From assembly GCA_016794785.1 (NCBI GenBank), contig JAEUHC010000013.1, forward strand, positions 124,001 through 188,000: a DNA stretch of 64,000 bases. Direction: 5' to 3'. Shown piece by piece: positions 32,707 to 40,483 of this stretch. Source of the stretch: Opitutaceae bacterium (GTDB lineage: Bacteria; Verrucomicrobiota; Verrucomicrobiia; Opitutales; Opitutaceae). Each line of letters starts with the position of its first letter. Positions within the stretch are counted from its first letter, which is position 1. The notes beneath the pieces are model-generated. The model had not been told where the DNA came from, did no database searches, and saw nothing but the letters and a program-made list of their open reading frames with translations. Position numbers and translations under genes: made by a program.

Positions 32707-32739
32707 CTCCCCGCCGCAACGGCCCTGATTCACCGCCCC

Positions 32740-34743
32740 ATGAAACTCCCGATCTCGCGCGCCGCCGCGCTGCTCGCGGCTCTGCTTTCGGCCATCACTT
32801 CCCCCGCCGCCGACAGCCTGCCCGCCGCACCGCTCAGAATTGAGGACTTCTACGCTACGCCGCAGATCCGCCAACCCCGCCTTTCACCTGACGGGTCGAA
32901 GATAGCGTTCCTCTTCCCGCATGAGAAGAAACTCGCACTCGGCCTCTTCGACCGCGCGACCAAGGAATCGCGCATGATCCTGAGCGGCGCAGACGAAAGC
33001 CTCGCCCGCTTTATCTGGAAGGGCAACGATCGGATCCTCTTCCGCGCCGATGTCTCCGGCAACGAGTCGTTCTTCATCGGCTCGACGGATCTTTCAGGGA
33101 AGAACGTCATGCGGCTCGCCGAGTCGCAGCGCCTGCCCAATAATCTTACCGGCGATTTCGCCGACATCGTTGATCCGCTCTCCGCCGATCCTGATCGCAT
33201 CGGCGTGATTGGTATTTTTGCCGGCAACATCGACAACGCCACCTTTGTCGGCACGCCCGCGACCATCGGTCTGCTCAACGTGCGCAACGGGGCGCGCACC
33301 ACACTTGTGGAGCTGCGCGAGTCCGATCGTTTTCACTCCGCGAAGTTCGATCACCGCGGCGTCCTACGCCTGCGCTCGCGCGTGGAAGGCAAAACTCTCG
33401 TCTGGGAACACCGTGACGAGAACAGCGATCGTTTTCGACGTGTGGCAGCGCACCCTTTCCACGGCTATGCGGAGAACTGGGAGCCAAAGGCTTTCGCCGA
33501 GGACAACAAGACGCTCTGGCTCATCTCCCGTGAGGAGCACGACCGTGGCGCGCTGTATGCGATGGACACGCGAACGTTCGAGAAGGGCACCCCTCTCTTT
33601 GTCCCGCCCGAGGGGGAGATAGGTGACCTCGTCATGTCACACGACGGCGCTTTGGCGGGCGTGAGCTATGTTGCCGAGCGGCTGCGCTATCATTGGTTCG
33701 ATCAGGCCCGCGCCAACCTGCACGCCAAACTCGCCGCGACCTTCAAGGGCTGCGAGATAGAGTTTCCCGGCCTGTCCAAGGATGGCGACGTAGGGCTCAT
33801 CTTGGTGCGCCACGACCGCGAGCCGGGGGTCTTCTATGTGCTCGATCAAAAAGCGGGCTCGCTCACGCAGTTCAAACGCGTCCGCGAAATTGATCCCGCG
33901 CGCCTCAGCCCCATGCAGCCGATCCGCTACACTGCCCGCGACGGCCTCGAGATTCACGGCTACCTGACCGTGCCGCGCGGGATGGAAGGAAAGAAAGTCC
34001 CGCTCATCATGCACCCGCACGGCGGACCCTTTGGCGTGCGCGATGTATGGGGCTACGCGCCTGACGTGCAGTTCCTCGCCAGCCGCGGCTACGCCGTGCT
34101 CCAGCCCAACTACCGCGGCTCCGGCGGCTACGGCCGCGAGTTCATCAACAAGGGGCGCCACCAATGGGGCCGCGCCATGCAGGACGATCTCACCGACGGC
34201 GTGAAATGGGCCATCGCGCAGGGCATCGCCGACCCCAAGCGCGTCGCAATCTACGGCGCGAGCTACGGCGGCTATGCCGCGCTCGCTGGCGCGATGCTCA
34301 CCCCTGATCTCTACGCCTGCGCGATCAACTACGTGGGCGCCTCCGATCTCGAGCTGACTTTCTGGCGACGCGGCGAGGACGCTTGGCGCACCGGAGACGA
34401 GTTCAACTACCGGACCGAATGGGTCGGTCCGGATCGCGCGTGGCGCGATGCGACCTCTCCCATCTTGCTCGTTGATCGGCTGACGATCCCGACTCTGCAC
34501 GCCTACGGCGCGATGGATCCCCGGGTGGTGATCGATCATTGGACGCGCCTAGAGCCGCGTCTGAAAAAGCACGACAAGCCATACGAAGCTATTGTCGAGG
34601 CGAAGCAGGGCCACGGCTTCCGCAATGAGGCGCCCGCGATTGCATTCGCCGCCGCTCTCGAGCGCTTCCTCGACGCAAACTTGAAGAACCCGAAGGTGAC
34701 CGTGGGGCCGACGAAGGTCGTCGAGCCGACAGGGAAAAAATAA
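32740..34743 (+). CDS. Exported S9-family (prolyl oligopeptidase-type) peptidase
   Basis: 667 residues with a signal peptide (MKLPISRAAALLAALLSAITSPAA). Residues about 30-400 are a degenerate beta-propeller (PRLSPDGSKIAFLFP is its clearest blade). The C-terminal alpha/beta-hydrolase has the nucleophile S508 in GASYGGYAA, the acid in DPRVVI and the base in GHGFRNE. S9 enzymes cut short peptides, often after Pro or Ala. It is a paralogue of the gene at 38409. It is convergent with a TonB receptor gene, and a palindromic repeat separates them. Confidence 0.9.
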   Translation: MKLPISRAAALLAALLSAITSPAADSLPAAPLRIEDFYATPQIRQPRLSPDGSKIAFLFPHEKKLALGLFDRATKESRMILSGADESLARFIWKGNDRILFRADVSGNESFFIGSTDLSGKNVMRLAESQRLPNNLTGDFADIVDPLSADPDRIGVIGIFAGNIDNATFVGTPATIGLLNVRNGARTTLVELRESDRFHSAKFDHRGVLRLRSRVEGKTLVWEHRDENSDRFRRVAAHPFHGYAENWEPKAFAEDNKTLWLISREEHDRGALYAMDTRTFEKGTPLFVPPEGEIGDLVMSHDGALAGVSYVAERLRYHWFDQARANLHAKLAATFKGCEIEFPGLSKDGDVGLILVRHDREPGVFYVLDQKAGSLTQFKRVREIDPARLSPMQPIRYTARDGLEIHGYLTVPRGMEGKKVPLIMHPHGGPFGVRDVWGYAPDVQFLASRGYAVLQPNYRGSGGYGREFINKGRHQWGRAMQDDLTDGVKWAIAQGIADPKRVAIYGASYGGYAALAGAMLTPDLYACAINYVGASDLELTFWRRGEDAWRTGDEFNYRTEWVGPDRAWRDATSPILLVDRLTIPTLHAYGAMDPRVVIDHWTRLEPRLKKHDKPYEAIVEAKQGHGFRNEAPAIAFAAALERFLDANLKNPKVTVGPTKVVEPTGKK

Positions 34744-34770
34744 GCGGCGCCAGGATTACCCTCAAACCCA

Positions 34771-34791
34771 GGCCCGCTCGGAGAGCGGGCC
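34771..34791. repeat. Palindromic element between convergent peptidase and receptor genes
   Basis: Arms ggcccgct (34771-34778) and agcgggcc (34784-34791) with a 5-base loop, 28 bases after the peptidase stop and 10 before the receptor stop. There is no T-tract. It could act as a bidirectional transcript end or be a REP-like copy. Confidence 0.6.
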
Positions 34792-34800
34792 CCACCTTTG

Positions 34801-37758
34801 TCAGAATTTCCGGTTCGCCGAGAAGTAGATGAAGCGGCCCTCGGAGGTGTAGAGGCCGCCCGGATAGCCGGAGGTGTTGCCGCCGTTGCCGTAGGCCTGC
34901 GGGGGATCCCAGTCGGCGATGTTGCGCGCGCCAAGCGTCAGGCGCGTGTCGCGGAGCCAGGCCTTGGGCGAACCGCGGAAGGTGTAGGAGACCTGCGCAT
35001 CCGTGAGGTAGCGGTCGCGCACCCGGTAGTCGTTGCCGCGCGGATCGAAGTCCTCGAAGCCGTCCGTGTAGTGGCACACGAGCGCGACGCCCCAGTTGCG
35101 GTAGCTCCAGTTCACCACGCCGCGGCCCTTGAGCTCGAGGTAGCCGTCGGCCGCCGTGCTGGTGGAATCCTGGCCGAGCACGCTGCGCAGCGGGGCGCCG
35201 GCCACGGCCGCGCGGTCAAAGCGCGTCGTGAGGGTCCAGATCGTCGAGAAGTCGAAGCGGCCGAGGGCGTCGGTGAGCCGCTGGTAGCCGCCGCTGAAGT
35301 CCCAGCCTTCGACGACGGTGCGGCCCACGTTGTAGAAGAGCGCGTTGACGCTGGCGATGTTGCCGCTGGAGGAGAACTGGAGGCTCTCGCCGGGCAGCAT
35401 GCCGCCCGGGGTGAGCCCGAAAAAGCGATACACCGTGTTCTGCGGGTTGGCCTGCACGGTGCCGGTGCGCGTGACCGCCCAGAAATCCGCGCCGAGCGTC
35501 AGGCCCTTGAGGCCGGGCTGGGTGGGCGACCAGACGAAGCCCGCGTTGAAGTAATCGGTCTCTTCGGCGGCGAGCCGGCGGTTGCCGCGGAGCGTGATGC
35601 GCTGCTCGGGCTCGAGGAAAAAATCGCGCGGATCGAGGATCGGGCTGAGCGCGGAGATGGGCGACGAGTAGCGCTCGAAAAGCGAAGGTTCGCGGAAGCC
35701 TTCGGAGTAGCTGGAGCGGAGCGTGAGCTGGCGCGAAAAGGGCTGCCAGCGGAGCGTGGCCTTGGGCACGGTCTTCTCCTCGCCGCTGGTGTGAAACACC
35801 TCGTGGCGCGCGGCGAGCCCCGCCTCCAGGCTCGCGAAGATCGGCACGCGCACCTCGGCGAAGAAGCCGCTGATTTTGCGCTGCGCACGGGTGATGGCGC
35901 TGGGCGCGAAGCCCACGAGGTCGCCGGTCAGGCCCTCCTCGCTCGGACGTTGGGATAGCTGCTCGCGGCGGAACTCCGCGCCGAAAGCGAGGCCCACGGC
36001 GCCGCCCGGCAGGCGCAGGAGCTCACGGGTCGAGGCCACGGCGGCAAGCTGCACGAGGGTGGACTTGTGGTCGTCGCTGACGGGAATGTGCGCGTAGTCG
36101 GCGAGCGCGGCGTTGGCCGGGATCGGATTTTGGTAGAAGCCGAACGGGTTGTAGGGCGTGCTGGTGCCGATGTAGGAGGGGCTGCGGGGATCGAAGATGG
36201 GCGAGGCGGCGTTGACGACCTGGTTGAAGCGCGTCGCGGAGGTGGCGCGGTTGCGCGTCACGTCGCGGATCGAGCTGCCGGTGACGGAGGCGTCGAAGTT
36301 CCACTTGCCGGCGATGTTGTCGCCCGCGATTCCGGCGGTGAAGAGGCCGGCGTCGTTGCGGGAGCGCACGAGGCGGTTGCCAAATTCGGCGAAGCGGCCG
36401 CGCGAGTCGCCGGAGATGTCTTGGTTGAAGGGGTTGAAGGGATTGCTGGCGCCGGCGGGCGCGAGCCGCTGCGCGGTGCCGTTGACGAAGCGCGTGCCGG
36501 GGCCGGGAAACATCCCGAGGCGCACCGGGAAGCCGGGCAGAACGGAGAGGAGCGAGAAGGTGTTGAAATCGAGGATCGTGAGGATCGGATTGGCGGTGCG
36601 GGCGGGGATGACGAGAGAGACCTGGCCGGGCGTCTCGAAGTCGCCCGTGGCCGTGGGCGCGAGCTCGTAGTCCACATTGACGCGCTGCCACGAGAGGTCG
36701 GCGTAGGCGCGGATGTTGTCGGTGCGGAAAAGCTTCAGCTCGCCCGAGAGCATGCCGCCGCCCCGGCGCACCTCGGGGTAGGAGGTGGAGAATTCGTTGG
36801 GGTTGAAGGTGGAGCTGCGATCGCGCGAGTAGGTGTATTGCGCGGCGGGACGCGTGCCGTTGTTGCCGGCATCGGCACCGGAGTTGGCGAAAAAGGAGAA
36901 ATCAAAATTGCCCACCCCGCGGATCGGCGCGGCGACCGACTGGCCGAGCGCGGCAGCGGCGGTGAAGCGCGAGAGCTCGAGGTTGAACGGGCTGGAGTTG
37001 GCGCTGACAAACGGCGCCACGCGCGAATAGTCGCGGTCGCGATCCTTGATGCCGCCCTTGCGGTAGAGGTTGAGGCCGACGAGCAGGCTGAAGCGGCCGG
37101 CGTTCACGCCGGTGGCGAGGGAGGCGACGAATTCGTGCGAATCCTTGTTCGTCGTGTTGCCGTAGCTGAGGCTCGCCTCGCTGCCGCTCATGCCGCGGCG
37201 CATCTTCACGTTGACGACACCCGCCACGGCATCGGCGCCGTAGATCGCCGAGGCACCGTCCTTCAGCACCTCGATGGACTCGACCGCCGCGAGCGGGATC
37301 GAGCCGAGATCGACAAAGGCTGTGGCCCCGCCGACGCCCACGGGATAGGCCGCCACACGGCGATTGTTAATCAGGATGAGTGTGGCCTCCGGGCCGAGGC
37401 CGCGCAGTGAAATCGTGCTCGCGCCGGGGGTGAAACCGAGGGCGTTGTTGGAGATCGGGACCGAGTTGGCATTAGAGACCGTGATCTTCTGCAGCAGCTC
37501 GGTGGTGCTTGTGAGGCCGGAGTCGTCGATGGTCTTGCGGTCGATGCGCACCACGGGCGAGGCGCCGGCCTCGACCGAGGTCTCGACCGAGGGGATATAG
37601 GAACCCGTGACGACAAACGCCTCGAGCTTCTGCTGCGGCGCGGGTTCGGCGGCCGGCGCGGCGGGCGCGGCCTGGGCGAGAAGGGGCGACGGGGCCAAGC
37701 TCGCGCCTGCGAGGAGGGCGAGTCCGGCCATGAACATCCGCGAGCGGATCGGTTTCAT
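34801..37758 (-). CDS. TonB-dependent outer-membrane receptor
   Basis: 985 residues with a signal peptide (MKPIRSRMFMAGLALLAGASLAPSPLLAQ, read in part). After a short Ala/Pro linker, KLEAFVVTGSYIP leads into the plug domain, in which RGLGPEATLILINNRRVA and VLKDGASAIYGADAVAGVVNV are diagnostic. The rest is a 22-strand-type barrel that ends in Phe (ANRKF). No N-terminal carboxypeptidase-like or STN domain is present. It imports a ligand with TonB energy; neighbouring S9 peptidases suggest peptides, which is inference. Start at 37758 because the signal peptide begins there. Confidence 0.93.
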   Translation of the reverse strand: MKPIRSRMFMAGLALLAGASLAPSPLLAQAAPAAPAAEPAPQQKLEAFVVTGSYIPSVETSVEAGASPVVRIDRKTIDDSGLTSTTELLQKITVSNANSVPISNNALGFTPGASTISLRGLGPEATLILINNRRVAAYPVGVGGATAFVDLGSIPLAAVESIEVLKDGASAIYGADAVAGVVNVKMRRGMSGSEASLSYGNTTNKDSHEFVASLATGVNAGRFSLLVGLNLYRKGGIKDRDRDYSRVAPFVSANSSPFNLELSRFTAAAALGQSVAAPIRGVGNFDFSFFANSGADAGNNGTRPAAQYTYSRDRSSTFNPNEFSTSYPEVRRGGGMLSGELKLFRTDNIRAYADLSWQRVNVDYELAPTATGDFETPGQVSLVIPARTANPILTILDFNTFSLLSVLPGFPVRLGMFPGPGTRFVNGTAQRLAPAGASNPFNPFNQDISGDSRGRFAEFGNRLVRSRNDAGLFTAGIAGDNIAGKWNFDASVTGSSIRDVTRNRATSATRFNQVVNAASPIFDPRSPSYIGTSTPYNPFGFYQNPIPANAALADYAHIPVSDDHKSTLVQLAAVASTRELLRLPGGAVGLAFGAEFRREQLSQRPSEEGLTGDLVGFAPSAITRAQRKISGFFAEVRVPIFASLEAGLAARHEVFHTSGEEKTVPKATLRWQPFSRQLTLRSSYSEGFREPSLFERYSSPISALSPILDPRDFFLEPEQRITLRGNRRLAAEETDYFNAGFVWSPTQPGLKGLTLGADFWAVTRTGTVQANPQNTVYRFFGLTPGGMLPGESLQFSSSGNIASVNALFYNVGRTVVEGWDFSGGYQRLTDALGRFDFSTIWTLTTRFDRAAVAGAPLRSVLGQDSTSTAADGYLELKGRGVVNWSYRNWGVALVCHYTDGFEDFDPRGNDYRVRDRYLTDAQVSYTFRGSPKAWLRDTRLTLGARNIADWDPPQAYGNGGNTSGYPGGLYTSEGRFIYFSANRKF

Positions 37759-37858
37759 AGGTGCGATGGGGATGGAGGTGAGGTCAGCCGGCGGCACGAA
37801 GAAAGCGCGCGGGCAGCGCGGCCCGGCAAGCCAAATGAATGCAACGGGGCCGCTGGCC

Positions 37859-38434
37859 TCAGCCCAGCGCGAGCAACTCCGGCGCGCTGAACACCGCCTC
37901 GCCGCAGCGCAGCTCGCCATCGGAGAGGATTTTCGCCCGCAGCCCGCCGTGGCCGCGCAACCACACCTCGGCGCCGGGCGCGACGACCTGATCCATCCAA
38001 TAGCAGGGCTTGGCCTCGCCCACGCCTTCAAACTCGATTCCGCCCAGCATGAAGCGCACTCCAGCCAGCGCCGGGAGATCGACGCCTTGGGTGATGACGT
38101 TGCGCCGAAACACCTCGGGCCGCAGGTCCGGCGCCCTGAACTCGCGCCGCGCCGCGGTCACGGTTTCCCACGCAAAAAACGTCACCTGTCCGTTGTAGTC
38201 GGGCCGGTAGCCGAAGAACCGATCGCCCTCGAGGCCGAGGCCGGCGCGGCAACGCACGGCGGCCACATCGACGGCCGGATGCGTGCCCGCAGGCTGGCCG
38301 TGCCGGCCGAAAAAATTATGGCCGGGCGAGATGAAGATATGACGGATGCAGGCCGTGCTCAACGCCCCGGAATCTACCACGCCGCGTGCCGGGTGCAATG
38401 AGACTTCCTCACTGCGGCGATGAGCGGCCCGCAT
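37859..38434 (-). CDS. MOSC-domain protein
   Basis: 191 residues. The MOSC fold is recognisable from IFISPGHNFFGRHG, the block GLEGDRFFGYRPDYNGQVTFFAWE, and FRRNVITQGVDL (family RRNxxTxGxxL), followed by a single cysteine in GEAKPCYWM, the usual sulfur-carrying residue region. MOSC domains handle sulfur transfer or molybdenum-cofactor-linked reduction. The ATG at 38434 overlaps the 3' end of the peptidase gene by 26 bases; a GTG at 38380 is a possible later start. It is not next to the xdhC-mocA genes, which lie 8 kb away. Confidence 0.78.
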   Translation of the reverse strand: MRAAHRRSEEVSLHPARGVVDSGALSTACIRHIFISPGHNFFGRHGQPAGTHPAVDVAAVRCRAGLGLEGDRFFGYRPDYNGQVTFFAWETVTAARREFRAPDLRPEVFRRNVITQGVDLPALAGVRFMLGGIEFEGVGEAKPCYWMDQVVAPGAEVWLRGHGGLRAKILSDGELRCGEAVFSAPELLALG

Positions 38435-40409
38435 CCGCGGGTGCCCCGATTACTTTCACCGGACCGACCTCGACGCGGCCGCCGGGCGGCGGGACGTATT
38501 TTTTCAGAAAGGCATCCACGCGCGTGTAGTGCGCGATGCTCAACTCTTCCTTCCGGAAGCCGTGGCCCTCCTTCTCCTCGACGATCATCTCGTAGGTTTT
38601 GCCGGCTTTCTTGAGCGCGGCCTCCATGTCCACGCCTTGGGACAGGCGCACGCGCGGGTCGTTCTTGCCATAGGCCATGAGGACAGGCGCGCGGATCTGA
38701 TCAGCGAAGTTCACCGGCGACGTGTCGCGGAGGCGCTTCCGGTCGGCGGCGACCCCGAGGTCGCCGATGCGCGTCGAATACCAGTGCAGCCGGGTCTTGT
38801 TCATGCCGTCGCCGGTGGGGACAAGCTCGGCGATGTCGACGACGCCCACGTAATTGATGCCGGCACAGTAGAGCTCGGGGGTGAAGGCGAGGCCCGCCAT
38901 TGCCGCGTAGCCGCCATAGCTGGCACCGGCGATCACGACGCGCTGCGGATCGGCGAGGCCCTGGGCCACAGCCCAGCGCACGGCGTCGGTGAGATCGTCC
39001 TGCATCTCCAGGCCCCATTTTTTCCAGCCAGCGCGCTCGAACTTGGCGCCGTAGCCGCCGGAACCGCGGTAGTTGACCTGCAGCACGGCGTAGCCGCGGT
39101 TGGCGTAGAACTGCACCTCCGGATCGAAGCCCCACGAGTCGCGGATGCCGAAGGGTCCGCCGTGGGGATGAATGACGAGGGGAAGATTCTTCGGGTCACG
39201 GCCGACCGGCAGCGTGAGGTAGGCGTGGATTTTCAGGCCGTCGCGCGCCGGGAAGGAGACCGGCTGCATCGGCGCCATCTGATCGGGATCGATGCCGGGC
39301 TTGATGACGGCGAGCTCCTCGATCTTTTTCGTCGCCGCATCGAAGAGATAATAGACGCCGGGATCGCGATCGCCGCTGGACCGGATCAGGCGGCGCGAGC
39401 CGTCGGGCGCGGCGTGCAGGAGGCGGTTGGTGGTGCCGGGGAGCGAGGCGTCGATGCGCGCGTGGAGCGCCGCGATCTCGGGGTCGAGCCAATGGAAGCG
39501 GGGGCGCTCGGCATTGATGGAAAGGCCCACGATTTTCTGCTTCGCCTCGTCCCACACGAGGTCGTCAACGTCGTAGACCGGATCGCCGTGGACCATCTCG
39601 CCCATCGTGCGCGTCGCCGTGTCGTAACGATAGACGGCGGTGGTGTCGCGGCCGAGGTTGGACGCGACGAAGAGCGTGCGGTCGTCGCCATCGAACGCGA
39701 GCGGGCGCCAGCCGGGTTCGTCGGCCTGATGCGTGTGCACCGGCGTGAGCGTGCCCTTGGCCGGATCGCGGAGCAGGACGGTGGTGGTGAGGCCTTGCAC
39801 GGCGACGGCCGCGCGGACGACCCGCTGGCGGTCGAGCACCCAGCGGCGGACCCAGCCCGGGTTGGCGACCTCCAGCGTGAGTTTTCCGGTCTTGAGATTC
39901 ATCAGGCAGACGTCCGGCCCCTGCGCCTCGGTGAGGTTGCCGAGGACGAGGATGTGCCGCGGGTCCTTGGGCAGGCGCGCGAGGAAACCGCGGAAATTTT
40001 GGTTGGCCGCGCGCTCGGAGCCGAGTTCGCCCATGCCGCCGACGAGGAGCGTGCGATCGGTGCCGTCGCGATTCACGGCAAAGACGGTGGCGCCTTCCTG
40101 CCCATCCGTGTCCTTGAGGAAGATGATCCGATCATTGCTGGCCCAGAGGATGCCGCCGACATCGTTGTCCTTGAAGCTGGTGAGGAGATTCTTGGTTTTC
40201 TTCTCCAGATCGATGACCGCGAGGTTCAGGCGGCGCTCGTAGGGCACGAGGCAGGCGATGCGTTTGCCGTCGGGCGAAAACGTGAGCGAGGAGAGGTTGG
40301 CCTTCTTGAAGAAAGTCTCGACGGGCAGCTCGGGGGGCGGCGCGGCGCGGAGGGTGAAGGCCAGGAGACAGCAGGCCGCAAGGCCGGCACGGCGGGGCAG
40401 GAGTTTCAT
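38409..40409 (-). CDS. Exported S9-family peptidase (paralogue)
   Basis: 666 residues with a signal peptide (MKLLPRRAGLAACCLLAFTLRAA). The propeller region begins LSSLTFSPDGKRIACLVP, and the hydrolase domain has S497 in GASYGGYAAM, DPRVRLSQ for the acid and EGHGFRKEE for the base. It shares length and order with the peptidase at 32740, which points to duplication. The ATG follows directly after a terminator-like hairpin and T-run at 40416-40447, so read-through from the upstream receptor gene may be limited. It probably degrades imported peptides in the periplasm. Confidence 0.9.
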   Translation of the reverse strand: MKLLPRRAGLAACCLLAFTLRAAPPPELPVETFFKKANLSSLTFSPDGKRIACLVPYERRLNLAVIDLEKKTKNLLTSFKDNDVGGILWASNDRIIFLKDTDGQEGATVFAVNRDGTDRTLLVGGMGELGSERAANQNFRGFLARLPKDPRHILVLGNLTEAQGPDVCLMNLKTGKLTLEVANPGWVRRWVLDRQRVVRAAVAVQGLTTTVLLRDPAKGTLTPVHTHQADEPGWRPLAFDGDDRTLFVASNLGRDTTAVYRYDTATRTMGEMVHGDPVYDVDDLVWDEAKQKIVGLSINAERPRFHWLDPEIAALHARIDASLPGTTNRLLHAAPDGSRRLIRSSGDRDPGVYYLFDAATKKIEELAVIKPGIDPDQMAPMQPVSFPARDGLKIHAYLTLPVGRDPKNLPLVIHPHGGPFGIRDSWGFDPEVQFYANRGYAVLQVNYRGSGGYGAKFERAGWKKWGLEMQDDLTDAVRWAVAQGLADPQRVVIAGASYGGYAAMAGLAFTPELYCAGINYVGVVDIAELVPTGDGMNKTRLHWYSTRIGDLGVAADRKRLRDTSPVNFADQIRAPVLMAYGKNDPRVRLSQGVDMEAALKKAGKTYEMIVEEKEGHGFRKEELSIAHYTRVDAFLKKYVPPPGGRVEVGPVKVIGAPADAGRSSPQ

Positions 40410-40415
40410 GGGGTG

Positions 40416-40447
40416 AAAAAAGCGCGCTTCCGGGAGAGGAAGCGCGC
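40416..40447 (-). terminator. Intrinsic terminator between TonB receptor and S9 peptidase
   Basis: Minus strand: a 10-bp perfect stem (gcgcgcttcc / ggaagcgcgc, 40422-40447, 6-base loop) followed by six T. It lies 36 bases after the receptor stop and ends 6 bases before the peptidase ATG. Confidence 0.82.
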
Positions 40448-40483
40448 AGGAGGGAAACGGAGCGGTCCGGACCGCGCGCTGGA

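Noticed and set aside
37759..38031. Longer N-terminus for the TonB receptor ending at 34801
   Set aside because: The upstream in-frame residues are low-complexity and run into the MOSC gene; the signal peptide begins at the ATG at 37758.
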